Counted from the stretch's first letter, positions 34,365 through 43,903 are shown. The stretch: 64,000 bases of DNA from Spirosoma radiotolerans (GCF_000974425.1 NZ_CP010429.1:4697501-4761500), one strand, 5' to 3'. The notes: a model not told the origin generated them from the sequence alone. Program-made: numbers and translations.

Positions 34365-35894
34365 CTAGCGAATCAAACTAAGGGGTCCAGTTTTCTGATC
34401 CGTGATGACTTTACCCTGCTGCCTGAGCCGATACTGAATACGCCAGGCATAGACCCCCGTTTCGCAATGGTCACCGCGATAATTACCGTCCCACAGAAAG
34501 GGCGAGTCTTTCGTCTCGAAAACAACCTCTCCCCAGCGATTAAAAATTGCCAGTGATGTGATGGTAATATCGCCACAACCATAGGCCAGAAAAACATCAT
34601 TTAGCCCATCCCCATTTGGCGTAAAGGTATTGGGCGCGTAAAGAACACAATCGCAGGCGTTATAATCAATAACAATCGAATCGGTAACCGTGGCGCAGGC
34701 ATTCTGCACGCTTGCCCGGTATATGCCCGAACTACTCACCGTTCGTTCAACGCCTGAAATTTGATCCGTCCAGCTAAACTTCCCCTCGGCAACCGTCGGT
34801 TTGATGACAAACAGTTGTGCCCCACACAGTTGTTTGTCGGGTCCTAACTCCAACTCGGGCGGCCGTATATACTGTACCTGAATGGTATCACTGGCAATAC
34901 AACTGGCCTGTGTCACCCGAATGCTGTATTGCCCGGCCTGGCGCACTGTCAATGTATTGGTCGATGACCCATCCTGCCAGCGGTAAGTCGATGTGGTTGT
35001 CGCAGGCACCTTGAGCGTGAGGGTCTGACCATTACAAATCGTCGTATCGGCACCCAGGCTGAAGTCAAGCGCGTAATCGACGATGAGACTATCGGTGAGT
35101 GTTTTACACGAAGTGACAGCTGTTACAGAGTATTTACCTGGTTTAGTTACCTGCCGAGTTGGCTTTGTGCTCCCATCGTTCCACCGATAATCGAAGGCTC
35201 CGGGCGTTGTAGCATCGAGTAATAGCGTACTCTGACGACCGCATAAGGTGGTGTCTTTACCCAGTTCGAGGTTGACGGGTACCAGCGATATATCATCAAC
35301 AAATAAATAGTAGTAGCCTAGAAAAGGAGGTTCTTTATTAAAGTTTCCAATGGTTATATATTGCTCACCACCTTTCGCCGTTACGAAACCCGCAACACGT
35401 TGCCACTGCAGGCGGCCAAGACTATTTTTAGGTTGGGTATCCAGAATTTGCGGATTGGCTGGCAGTCTGTCCGTTGTTGTTACATCCGTGACCGGGCTGG
35501 TCGAGAAATAGGCCCCCAGTGTTTCGGGAAGGTATTTATTGGGTGTATCCGTAGCAATGTACATCTCGAAATAATAGCACTCATCGGCGATCAGTGGTTT
35601 GATCAGCCGTACGCCCAGGTACTCAGCCCAGCCCTGATCGAAAAACAAATGCCCAACTCCCTTACCCGAATGGGGCGGTAACGACATTTGCCCCGTCTGA
35701 AAACATTCGTGGTAGAAATCAGGGGTGGCCCGGTTCGGGTTATACCAGGGAGTGGCCTCGATGAGTTGATTATCTTGACGTGGGCAATTTCGGTACGTTT
35801 CAAAGTTACCGTTGGGAATGAGGTTTTGGCCCGCCAGCATTCCGGGCAGGAACGCAACGAGGCTAACCCAGAGCCAACTATATCCTTTTTGCAT
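34365..35894 (-). CDS. Secreted protein with CHU_C (T9SS type B) C-terminal domain
   Basis: The frame is open from 35927, but the ATG at 35894 (MQKGYSWLW) gives a better signal peptide and 509 residues. The N-terminal region (to about 220) starts NLIPNGNFETY and resembles carbohydrate-binding/jelly-roll domains. It is followed by three Ig-like repeats that each open with a 'LGxDxxLC' pattern (ELGKDTTLC, SLGADTTIC, ELGPDKQLC). The C-terminus has the gliding-motility-associated signature NTFTPNGDGLNDVF, the type B sorting domain. The product is therefore exported by T9SS and attached at or released from the cell surface. It leads a probable operon with the ThuA and GH9 genes. Confidence 0.88.
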   Translation of the reverse strand: MQKGYSWLWVSLVAFLPGMLAGQNLIPNGNFETYRNCPRQDNQLIEATPWYNPNRATPDFYHECFQTGQMSLPPHSGKGVGHLFFDQGWAEYLGVRLIKPLIADECYYFEMYIATDTPNKYLPETLGAYFSTSPVTDVTTTDRLPANPQILDTQPKNSLGRLQWQRVAGFVTAKGGEQYITIGNFNKEPPFLGYYYLFVDDISLVPVNLELGKDTTLCGRQSTLLLDATTPGAFDYRWNDGSTKPTRQVTKPGKYSVTAVTSCKTLTDSLIVDYALDFSLGADTTICNGQTLTLKVPATTTSTYRWQDGSSTNTLTVRQAGQYSIRVTQASCIASDTIQVQYIRPPELELGPDKQLCGAQLFVIKPTVAEGKFSWTDQISGVERTVSSSGIYRASVQNACATVTDSIVIDYNACDCVLYAPNTFTPNGDGLNDVFLAYGCGDITITSLAIFNRWGEVVFETKDSPFLWDGNYRGDHCETGVYAWRIQYRLRQQGKVITDQKTGPLSLIR

Positions 35895-36031
35895 AACCCT
35901 GATGTCATTAAATGGGGTTGGCACCAATGACCTGATCTACCAAACGAAGGGCGTCTAAGATACTGATTTTTGTGAATATAGGTACCATCTTCGAAGGGTT
36001 ACCCACTATTTATGCATGAAACCCACTAAAA

Positions 36032-36058
36032 AAAGCCACTCATGAATAGAGCGGCTTT
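36032..36058 (-). terminator. Terminator of the LytTR response-regulator gene
   Basis: AAAGCC-CTC pairs with GAG-GGCTTT with one mismatch and is followed by seven T residues on the minus strand. The rest of the 35928-36299 spacer shows no gene. Confidence 0.75.
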
Positions 36059-36299
36059 CTTACTAGTGTGGACGAATGTTACTACTTCAGGAAGGTACTT
36101 TTTAGTTAATGCTGAGCCAGAATGCCCGTTGGGAAGTTCCGGCTCAGACAGAGGAAGATTTTGTTTAATACCATCTTAAAGATAACATCTGACCTGCTTC
36201 TCTGCTGGAGAAAAGGTGTCAATAACAGGAATTAGTAGGTGAATCGTACACCCAACGATGTAAACGGTTTTCACCGAATGGGCATAGGTGACATGATTT

Positions 36300-37073
36300 C
36301 TAATAGTGGTTAAACCGTTGCAGAAAGTCTTCCTTATAACTCCGGCTTAGCGGAAGTAACTGCGTTCCAATGCTTAGTTCAGCGTCATTGAAGGAGTCCA
36401 CTTTATGAATATTAACCGCATAAGACCGATGTATACGCACCAGAGACGGTAAATTCATCCGCTCCAGAATACCACTCAACGTTTGCCGGACAACGTATTT
36501 TCGGTTCGTCGTGACTAAGGTCGTATATACATTATCGGCCTCCAGATAAAGTAACTCTGTCACATTTATCTTGACGAATTGGTAATTCTGCTTAACAAAT
36601 AAATGGTCCTCAATTTGCAGAATTGTTTCTTTGTCTCGGGATGTATTCCGTTCGGGAACGGCCGCTGTAGCGGGAACTGGCTTAGTACGGAGGCTAAAAT
36701 TATGAATGGCCAGCTCAATAGCCGTTCTCAGGCTGTTCAGTTGATAAGGCTTGTGGACATAAGCGGCAGGATAGGTCTGCTTGGCTCGTTCCAGGGTTTC
36801 CCGATCTGTCAGAGCCGTCAGGTAAATGACTGGAATGGGCCGTTCGGCCGTAATGTGTTTAACAGTCTCAATACCATCCCAATCTCCTTTAATGGTAATA
36901 TCGCAAAGTAACAAATCAACTCGCTGCCGCTGGCACAAATCGAGTGCCTTACGACCATTATTGGCAATGCCCACTACAAAGTAACCATCCGCTTCGAGGC
37001 TGTCACTCAACTCCATGGCCAAAATACCTTCATCTTCCACTATCAAAATATGGATACGTTCATCAATGGTCAT
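36300..37073 (-). CDS. LytTR-family response regulator
   Basis: The track frame opens at 37076 with two adjacent Met codons; the second, at 37073, is equally likely. The product of about 257 residues has a receiver domain with acidic pocket residues VEDE (about 12-15), phospho-acceptor Asp in LLCDITIKG (near 58) and the conserved Lys in YVHKPYQ (near 108). It ends in a LytTR DNA-binding domain (about 155-255, LYLEADNVYTTL and LVRIHRSYAVNI). It is the partner of the histidine kinase at 37397 and presumably activates promoters with direct-repeat LytTR sites. A set of such repeats lies in its own upstream spacer (37322-37371). It ends in a hairpin at 36032. Confidence 0.92.
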   Translation of the reverse strand: MTIDERIHILIVEDEGILAMELSDSLEADGYFVVGIANNGRKALDLCQRQRVDLLLCDITIKGDWDGIETVKHITAERPIPVIYLTALTDRETLERAKQTYPAAYVHKPYQLNSLRTAIELAIHNFSLRTKPVPATAAVPERNTSRDKETILQIEDHLFVKQNYQFVKINVTELLYLEADNVYTTLVTTNRKYVVRQTLSGILERMNLPSLVRIHRSYAVNIHKVDSFNDAELSIGTQLLPLSRSYKEDFLQRFNHY

Positions 37074-37321
37074 CAAAGGGTACTATTTATACTGTTTGTT
37101 TAGGGAGCGGTCTGGTATATGTTATCTGCTGCCAGACACATCGTCTACTATCAGCTTTTGTAGCCTGAGTACCTACAGTTTGCCAGAACGGCTTAGGGGT
37201 TAAGCCAATCGAAATGTAAATACTCTTATTCAGAAAGATGGAAAGTAAATGTATATCTTAACAGCACGTACCATGTATTAACTTACATTATTAACTATTG
37301 TTAATCTATGCATAATAAGAC

Positions 37322-37371
37322 ACAGGCGTACTTATAAACATACAGGCGAACTACGAAGCTGACAGGAAGCG
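37322..37371. promoter_or_regulatory. Three 20-bp-spaced direct repeats, candidate LytTR site
   Basis: ACAGGCGTAC (37322), ACAGGCGAAC (37342) and ACAGGAAGCG (37362) recur with a 20-bp period in the 320-bp spacer between kinase and regulator genes. LytTR proteins bind direct repeats about two turns apart. Nearby, TTAACTATTGTTAA (37291-37304) is a small palindrome. Function is inferred. Confidence 0.45.
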
Positions 37372-37396
37372 TTTTTTTTATTCAGTTATCAAAAGA

Positions 37397-39478
37397 TCAG
37401 GCGGCCAAACGAGTCTGCGGTATGTGCAGTCGGCATAAGGTGCCATTCTGGGTAGTCAATTCGAATTTACCTTCTAGTTGTTCCGTCAGGGAAGTAACCA
37501 GGCGTCGGCCAAACGATGTTCGGTTATTATTTTTCTGCCAGTCGGTCGCCTTTATTCCCGGCCCGTTATCCTGTACTTCCAGGGTAATACCTGGCTGCGA
37601 TGCGCCATTGGCATAATCTAGTTTGATCCGGAGCAGCGGGTGCTCCTGGTGCGTAAAAGCATACTTAAACGAGTTGGTTATTAATTCATTTACGATCAGT
37701 CCTAATGGCATAGCCACATCGACATCCAACTCTTCCAGTGCTACGTCGACCTGTAAATCGAAGTTAGCGGGTTCGTAGCCGTAAGCCCGCATCAGGCTTT
37801 CAGACAAATCGGTCAAATATTCACGGATGTTAACGATCGTTACCCGATCTGTCTGGTACAATCGCTGGTGAATGAGCGACATGGCCTGCACCCGCTGCTG
37901 TCCTTTACGAAGTGCCTGTACGGCTTTCTCATCCGTCAGGCCGTTCGCCTGCAAGGTGAGCAGGCTCGATACAATAGCTAAATTGTTTTTAACGCGGTGG
38001 TGCAATTCTTTCATCAGCGTACGCAATTGATCAGACTGACTAACCAACTGGTGACTGTTGCTGGTAATAATTTCGTTCTGAGCCGATAATTGCCTGTTGG
38101 CCCGACGCAATGCCCAATATTGCCCCACCAGAAGGCTCAACAGCAGACCTAACAGCCCCAAACCACCCGCCATGTAGTTGACCTGGCGGGTTTGTTGCTG
38201 GTTTTGCTGGTCAAGAGCGGCAATTTGGTTCATCCGTTTTTGCGTCTCATACTTCGCCTGAACATCGGCGATAGCGCGTGCTTTTTCAATGTCGACAACC
38301 GCCTTTATCCGGGCAACCCGCCGGTTTTCTTCAGCCTGAATAGCTGCAATTTCCTTTTCCTTGGCAGACTCTATACGGGCAATTTCTTTAGCTTTAGCCA
38401 AAGCCAGCCCGGCCTGAATCGTTGCCAGTTCATTCGATTTTTTCAGTGTATATTGTTCTTCCAGGCGGGCAACCGTGCGTGTTTTATCCAGATTCATCAA
38501 CGAATCTTCAATTCGCTTCTGCTGCACAGCGTATTGGTAGGCTTTCTCATATTTTCCCACACTCGCGTACATCTGCGACATCATTTTATAAACCGACCGG
38601 GTCAGCGGAGCATCCTTGCTCTTTTCGACCAGCGCAATGGCTTTTTCACCGTATGAGATAGCCTGGTCAGGTTTTTTCAGGAATTGATAAGCCGTGGATA
38701 GATTCCGGTAATTGTGAACAAGGCTGGTTGTTCGGTTAAGCTCCAGATTGATTGCCAGGGCCTTATTCAGATACACGACTGCCTGCTCATACTGCCCTTG
38801 TACATTGGCATTTTTACCAAGGTCATTGTAAATAACCCGATAATCCTCTGGTTTGGCATGGTTGGCATCATTGATCGCCAGCGCCTTCAGGAAACATTCC
38901 CTCCCCCGCTCATATTCCTGCAAATCTTCATAAATGATACCCAGGTTAACATAATTTTCGGCGAGAAACCGATTCGCCTTCAGTTCCTGATTGATTCGGA
39001 TAGCCTGCTGTATATAATACATCCCCTTTTCGAGGTTGGCCCGGATCCGTAAATCCCCACCCATCGTTTTATAGAGCAGCCCTAAATTATGGTATACTTT
39101 AGCAATGGAACCCGGCTTGTGGCATTTAGTGAAGTAGTTTATAGCCGCCTGCGCACACAGAATCGACTCGTCAAATAATCCCTGATGGAGCCGTACGACG
39201 CAGGTGAGCAGGTTATACTCACCAAGCCCTGCCAGATCATGCGTTTTCTGGCAATGTTTCAGCATCGGTTTCAGGTAGTAAAGCGCCGAATCAAGCTTAC
39301 TTTCTTTGTAGAAACTATTAGCTATGTTGTAATACGTGTGGGCTCTGGTTGAGTCAGGAAGTTTGTAGGTCAGCGTCGTTTTTAAGCTATCGACCAGCCG
39401 ACGCTGTGCCTGAACGGGATTGCTTGCCGCCAGTACCACGACCAGAAGGCAAGACAAAGCCCATAAATTACTTTTCAT
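37397..39478 (-). CDS. TPR sensor histidine kinase (HisKA_2 type)
   Basis: The frame is open from 39526, but MKSNLWALSC at 39478 starts a clear signal peptide (ending VQAQ) and gives 693 residues. The periplasmic part has about seven TPR repeats (residues 40-320). It is followed by a long charged helix with an alternating Ile/Ala-Arg/Glu pattern (about 325-430), one transmembrane helix (about 438-457), a HisKA_2 H-box ELHHRVKNNLAIVSSLL (near 495), and a HATPase_c domain with DNGPGIKATDW. It autophosphorylates in response to an unknown stimulus, probably through TPR-mediated protein contacts, and donates to the adjacent LytTR regulator, 320 bp downstream. Confidence 0.9.
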   Translation of the reverse strand: MKSNLWALSCLLVVVLAASNPVQAQRRLVDSLKTTLTYKLPDSTRAHTYYNIANSFYKESKLDSALYYLKPMLKHCQKTHDLAGLGEYNLLTCVVRLHQGLFDESILCAQAAINYFTKCHKPGSIAKVYHNLGLLYKTMGGDLRIRANLEKGMYYIQQAIRINQELKANRFLAENYVNLGIIYEDLQEYERGRECFLKALAINDANHAKPEDYRVIYNDLGKNANVQGQYEQAVVYLNKALAINLELNRTTSLVHNYRNLSTAYQFLKKPDQAISYGEKAIALVEKSKDAPLTRSVYKMMSQMYASVGKYEKAYQYAVQQKRIEDSLMNLDKTRTVARLEEQYTLKKSNELATIQAGLALAKAKEIARIESAKEKEIAAIQAEENRRVARIKAVVDIEKARAIADVQAKYETQKRMNQIAALDQQNQQQTRQVNYMAGGLGLLGLLLSLLVGQYWALRRANRQLSAQNEIITSNSHQLVSQSDQLRTLMKELHHRVKNNLAIVSSLLTLQANGLTDEKAVQALRKGQQRVQAMSLIHQRLYQTDRVTIVNIREYLTDLSESLMRAYGYEPANFDLQVDVALEELDVDVAMPLGLIVNELITNSFKYAFTHQEHPLLRIKLDYANGASQPGITLEVQDNGPGIKATDWQKNNNRTSFGRRLVTSLTEQLEGKFELTTQNGTLCRLHIPQTRLAA

Positions 39479-39652
39479 GATAACGATTCGTAATTGTTGC
39501 CCCAAAGTAGAATGGCTAGTAAACAATAGTTTTACTAGGGGAAAGATACGACTAAAATTAAGTTTAGTACGTGCAGCCTACCGTTTAAAAAATCTAATTT
39601 CTATCTGGCTTTTCCCTGATCTGTTGGTCATTACCGAAAGGTTAAGGTCATC

Positions 39653-39695
39653 AACGCTTTCGGCTTCACTCTTTTGGGGTGAAGCCGAAAGCGTT
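39653..39695. terminator. 17-bp hairpin between permease and kinase genes
   Basis: A perfect stem (39653-39669 with 39679-39695) lies 45-90 bp beyond the permease stop and upstream of the kinase promoter. It has no clear U tail on either strand, so termination is likely but not certain. Confidence 0.5.
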
Positions 39696-39739
39696 AGTGT
39701 TCGCGCGTTATTTAGGATATTGACGGACCAAGTTCTCTG

Positions 39740-42406
39740 TTATTCACTTTTCAGTATCTTGGCCGGGTTCCTGCGAGCTGCTTTTAACGTTTGTGAACCG
39801 ATCAGCAGGAAAGCCAGAAACATGACAATCACAACACCCATGAGCAGGCCACTGAGGCCAATTGGCTGGTGATAGGCAAAGTTGACCAACACCACTTTGT
39901 CGAAAAAGAGGTAAGTGGCCGGAAGCGCCACCAGCGTGGCCACCATGAGCAGGGTTAAGAATCCTTTACTGAGCAGATAGATCAGTCCTGCTTCGCTGGC
40001 CCCAAGCACTTTACGGATGCTAATTTCCTTTAAGCGAGTTTCTGTCGTGAACACGACCATGCCGAACAAACCAAGCGAAGCAATACAAATAGCCAGGAAA
40101 GCAATGAAACCAATTACCTTCACCATAACGGAAAATTGGTTATAGGCTAGTTCAATCTGATCGTCGTAGAATTTGGCATCCAGCGGATGAATCTTATCGA
40201 CTTTGCGCCAGGCGTTTTCAATACTCGCCATTGTGCCAGGCAAATCAGTAGAGCCAATCTTAACATTCAGGTAGCCCCAGGGCTCATCGGCTGAATAATG
40301 GAACATGACGGGTTCAATCTTTTGATCCATCGTTCCGTAGTGAAAGTCCTTTAAAACGCCCACGATGGCGAGTTTTTTTCCATCTACCGTGACGAGCTTA
40401 CCCAAGGCTTCTTCAGGATTTCGTTTGGTAATATTGAACCGTTTCAGCACTTGCTCATTGACAATAATTTCGCTCTCTTCTCCCTTTTTGGGGCGCAGGG
40501 TAAAATTTTTGCCGGCGATCAGTTTATGGTTATGGACGGGTAAATAATGTTCATCCACTTTATTTAGCCAGACCATGGCCGAATCCCGAGGATCAGTGTA
40601 TTTCATACGGGAGCCCTGCATACTGCCCAGACTCGTGATCATCATCGACTGAGAAACGTCACGAACGGCCGGAATTCCCGACAACTCTTTAGCTAATACG
40701 TTTCCTTTATTGCCCTGCAACCGAATGTTTAAAATATTATCGGTCGCGAAGCCTAAGTCGAACGAAATAAAAGCCCGGTACTGGTTGTAGCCAATCAGAG
40801 TTGTGGCAATAAACATCAGCGACAAGGTGTATTGAATCACAATCAACGCTTTACGCATATTGACCCGTTGAAATACCTTCATCGACGAGGCATCTTTTAT
40901 GACCTTAATCGCATTAATGCGGGCAAAGAACAGAGCGGGGAAAAAGCCTGCCGCCAGGCCAACCAATACGGCCAGACCAATAAAATAGAGGATGATCCGG
41001 GGAGAAAGGCCAAGAGAAACGAGATCACTGATGTGTGAATCGAGGGCAAGGAATTGCGTTCGTAAGAACAGAAACAGGCCAAAGGAGAATACCAGGGCCA
41101 GCAACGAAATAATCACCGCTTCAACCATAAACTGCCCCAGCACATGACTCTTCAGCGCACCGTTAATTTTGCGAATACCTACTTCCCGCGAGCGTCTGAG
41201 TGAACGGGCGATGGAAAGGTTGGTGTAATTGAAACAAGCGGAGAGAATAATGACGAAAGCCAGACCGCCTAAAATCCAGGCGACCAGCGGTATCATCGTG
41301 GGCCCAATCGAATTGCCGAGTTTTCGGCCTAAGGCAGCTTCTTTTAACGGTTGAAGCGCTACGGTAAACCTTTTGTTCTTTATTGCAGCGTTTTCCCTCG
41401 TATTCAGGTCGTTAAGGCTAGCCTGTAGCGGCCCATTGGTTGTATTTTCCGGCAAAACGATATACACATAATTCTGCCAGACATTTTCCCAACTGTAAAA
41501 ATTAGGGTCTTTCTTGGCGAGTAAGGCATCCGCGGTCGCAAACGAAACAAGTGCCTCAAACCGAATATGGGATAGCTTGGGCACATCTTTGGCAATACCC
41601 GTAACAGTGTAATTGAGGGTATCGAACCGTACGATTTTACCCAATGGGTCGACGTCTCCAAATAGTTTTTTTGCCGTTTTTTCGGTCAACACTAACGAGT
41701 AGGGCTCGGTCAGTGCCGTAGCCGGATCACCCTCGATTAAGGGAAAGGTAAATACCTTGAAAAATGAGTTATCTGCCCACAAAGCGTCGAGTGGCAGAAT
41801 GGTTTCATTCACATGGGCATCGCCCGAAAACCCATTCCGAAGAATCGTCACGTCTTGTATACCGGCTATCGTTTCACGAATTTTCTTACCTACTTTAACC
41901 GATGTCGACGCCAGATCTACGGGCGCGTTATCCAACTCCTGATAGGTCGTGATGACCCGGTAAGTTCTGTCTTTCTTTTCCTGGAAATCATCGTACGAAC
42001 GTAAATCGACGATAAAGGCAATCACGAGCAGGCCTACGGACATGCTAACCGCCAGACCAAAAATGTTAATAAAAGAGAATAACTTGTTGCGTACCAGATT
42101 ACGCCGGGAGGTTTTAACATAACTGCCAATCATGATCCAATGAATGAGAAGGTTGATAAAATCGGGCTTTCGAACCGTATAAATCCTGAAGAATTTCAGG
42201 GCATCAAGACAGTAAATCAGTCGGGCGCGTCGGGCCCCTTTGGCTTTCAGGTTACGCTCAAAGTATTCATTCAGGTCTCCTTCCAGATCTTCCAGTAAAT
42301 CCGGGTTGCAATACCAGCGCAGCAGACGTTGCGCCCAACGGGGCGGCTGGGGAGCGTCTGATTCAGGACCGTCGGCCCGATCGTTTTGGCTGGTAAATCG
42401 TTTCAT
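39740..42406 (-). CDS. MacB/FtsX-type ABC transporter permease with N-terminal prefix domain
   Basis: The ATG at 42406 overlaps the padR stop as ATGA, supporting it over the frame start at 42445; the product has 888 residues. The N-terminus (about 1-85) is a soluble 'permease prefix' domain with PDLLEDLEGDLNEYFERNLK, seen in macrolide-export-type permeases beside PadR genes. It is followed by a transmembrane helix, a MacB periplasmic core, three TM helices (residues about 370-480), a second periplasmic core, and a final FtsX domain with three TM helices. No ATPase gene is adjacent, so the ATP-binding subunit must be supplied elsewhere. The likely role is mechanotransmission-type export of lipophilic or peptide substrates, controlled by PadR. 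Confidence 0.88.
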   Translation of the reverse strand: MKRFTSQNDRADGPESDAPQPPRWAQRLLRWYCNPDLLEDLEGDLNEYFERNLKAKGARRARLIYCLDALKFFRIYTVRKPDFINLLIHWIMIGSYVKTSRRNLVRNKLFSFINIFGLAVSMSVGLLVIAFIVDLRSYDDFQEKKDRTYRVITTYQELDNAPVDLASTSVKVGKKIRETIAGIQDVTILRNGFSGDAHVNETILPLDALWADNSFFKVFTFPLIEGDPATALTEPYSLVLTEKTAKKLFGDVDPLGKIVRFDTLNYTVTGIAKDVPKLSHIRFEALVSFATADALLAKKDPNFYSWENVWQNYVYIVLPENTTNGPLQASLNDLNTRENAAIKNKRFTVALQPLKEAALGRKLGNSIGPTMIPLVAWILGGLAFVIILSACFNYTNLSIARSLRRSREVGIRKINGALKSHVLGQFMVEAVIISLLALVFSFGLFLFLRTQFLALDSHISDLVSLGLSPRIILYFIGLAVLVGLAAGFFPALFFARINAIKVIKDASSMKVFQRVNMRKALIVIQYTLSLMFIATTLIGYNQYRAFISFDLGFATDNILNIRLQGNKGNVLAKELSGIPAVRDVSQSMMITSLGSMQGSRMKYTDPRDSAMVWLNKVDEHYLPVHNHKLIAGKNFTLRPKKGEESEIIVNEQVLKRFNITKRNPEEALGKLVTVDGKKLAIVGVLKDFHYGTMDQKIEPVMFHYSADEPWGYLNVKIGSTDLPGTMASIENAWRKVDKIHPLDAKFYDDQIELAYNQFSVMVKVIGFIAFLAICIASLGLFGMVVFTTETRLKEISIRKVLGASEAGLIYLLSKGFLTLLMVATLVALPATYLFFDKVVLVNFAYHQPIGLSGLLMGVVIVMFLAFLLIGSQTLKAARRNPAKILKSE

Positions 42407-42738
42407 ATCGAACCTTCCAGATTGAATCCAGGAATGATACTCCAAAGCGATTCACGTACCTCTTTCGCTTTAGTGAGGGCTACTTTCCCGGCATGGGTCA
42501 CCTCGTAATAGCGCTTACGTTTCCCTCCCCGCGTACTGGATGCCTCGCCCAGATGGCTTTTCACGAGCCCTTTTTCTTCCAGCCGATTCAAAACAGCATG
42601 AACAACGCCTAGTTTGGCGGCCCGGCCTGTGTGTTTTTCCAACTCATCGCAAACAGCCACACTATAGGCGTCATTGACCAGTGCCGCAATGGTTAGCAAT
42701 ATCAGTTCTTCAAACTCCCCCAGGTTACTCCCCTTCAT
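42403..42738 (-). CDS. PadR-family transcriptional regulator
   Basis: The 111-residue protein is a single winged-helix domain of PadR type: EFEELILLTIAAL, AYSVAVCDELE, a recognition helix around VVHAVLNRLEEKGLV, and the wing GKRKRYYEVTHAGK. These proteins repress transporter genes and are released by hydrophobic ligands or stress. Its TGA overlaps the permease ATG, so the two are translationally coupled. A pair of direct repeats with a promoter-like box lies just upstream (42760-42820) and suggests autoregulation. Confidence 0.93.
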   Translation of the reverse strand: MKGSNLGEFEELILLTIAALVNDAYSVAVCDELEKHTGRAAKLGVVHAVLNRLEEKGLVKSHLGEASSTRGGKRKRYYEVTHAGKVALTKAKEVRESLWSIIPGFNLEGSI

Positions 42739-42759
42739 AACTCATCCGTTAATTTGCAA

Positions 42760-42820
42760 TTCATTAATTCACCAAATGTATGTAAAATAATTTCATTAAT
42801 TTAGTATTTGTATGTAAAAT
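42760..42820 (-). promoter_or_regulatory. Tandem PadR operator candidate with -7 box
   Basis: Two 29-nt copies (42760-42788 and 42792-42820) share TTCATTAATT, a variable 7 nt, then TGTATGTAAAAT, with a 32-bp period (about three helical turns). On the minus strand, TACATTTG (42773-42780) in the copy nearest the gene fits the Bacteroidota -7 box, about 35 bp before the padR ATG. Repressor binding here would block the promoter. Confidence 0.6.
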
Positions 42821-42881
42821 TACGCTTCACCTAAGCGCGGCCTTCATAAAGTTCACCCAATGACTACAGTACACACTCGTG

Positions 42882-43874
42882 TCAGTTCACCGTTATTTTA
42901 TTAAAATCAGCCCAGCGTTTTACACGTAAATTGATCAGCCGTTTTAAGTGTAACTCATTCAGAAACACATTCGACCAGTTATCGAAACGCTGGCACTGAA
43001 CGCCCAGATAGAAGAAATAGACGCTTAGCCCCAGCATGGGCAACAGGTTTTGCTCTTCCTCGCTGATTTTAGTAACCGATTCATAACCAGCCAGAAAACT
43101 TTCCTTCTTTTTCCTAAACTCAGCCTCATCCGTTTCAGTACTGTGAATCTGCAGGATGTAATAAGCAATATCGATACACTGCAGTCCACTCCCACAAAAA
43201 TCAAAATCGAACAGGGTCACCTGATTCTCTTTATTGATATTCAGATTGTCGAACCAGATGTCCAGATGCACGATTCCCTCCCGCGTTTTCGTGCGGTCTA
43301 TTTTCGAAAACTCGTCCAGTAAATAGCGCTGGGTAGTGTACAGGAAGTTCATCTCAGCCGAGTCGGCGGGTAAGAATGGCTTGACGAACGCAAGTGAATC
43401 AACCAGCATGAGCTGTGGCGTATAGCTTACCCGGTTCAGTTTTAGGTTATGCGTAAGTTGGTGAAACCGGGCCATGATCTGCCCTATCGTACTGTGCAGT
43501 TCCTCCGAAAAGGTCAGCAACTTCTCTCCTTCGGCAAACGAAAACAGAACGCCAAAGCGCTTGCCCTCGGGCGCATCCAATTCCTGAATAAAGGTACCGG
43601 CTACGTCAGCCAGCGGATACGACACCGGCAGTCCGTTTTCCTGCAAGAGCGTCAGTAAGCGCAACTCTTCCCTTACTTCGGTTTCGGTGCGCCAGTTGAG
43701 ACTATAAATTCGAAAAATTGCCTTTTGAGTGCCATCCGTTACCAGATAGGAATGATTGACGCCTGCTTTTAGTAACTGACAGGATGTGTTGTCACGAAGG
43801 CCGTATTTCTTCTGTAGAAATTGGCCCAGATGAGCCGACGACAAGATGGAGGACGTAACTGGAAAAGTGGGCAT
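42882..43874 (-). CDS. APH/choline-kinase-like phosphotransferase
   Basis: The frame is open from 43940, but that would place the 43904 hairpin inside the coding region. The ATG at 43874 (MPTFPVTSSI) gives a normal start and 330 residues. The catalytic loop HLDIWFDNLN (HxDxxxxN) and the metal-binding DFDFCG follow in the expected order, so it is an aminoglycoside-phosphotransferase/homoserine-kinase-type small-molecule kinase. Its substrate may be a sugar, amino alcohol or aminoglycoside-like compound; nothing in the context decides this. It follows the sugar isomerase operon behind a hairpin, so it is probably transcribed separately. Confidence 0.82.
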   Translation of the reverse strand: MPTFPVTSSILSSAHLGQFLQKKYGLRDNTSCQLLKAGVNHSYLVTDGTQKAIFRIYSLNWRTETEVREELRLLTLLQENGLPVSYPLADVAGTFIQELDAPEGKRFGVLFSFAEGEKLLTFSEELHSTIGQIMARFHQLTHNLKLNRVSYTPQLMLVDSLAFVKPFLPADSAEMNFLYTTQRYLLDEFSKIDRTKTREGIVHLDIWFDNLNINKENQVTLFDFDFCGSGLQCIDIAYYILQIHSTETDEAEFRKKKESFLAGYESVTKISEEEQNLLPMLGLSVYFFYLGVQCQRFDNWSNVFLNELHLKRLINLRVKRWADFNKITVN

Positions 43875-43903
43875 AGCGGAATGATAGGTCTTGGCTATAA
43901 ACA

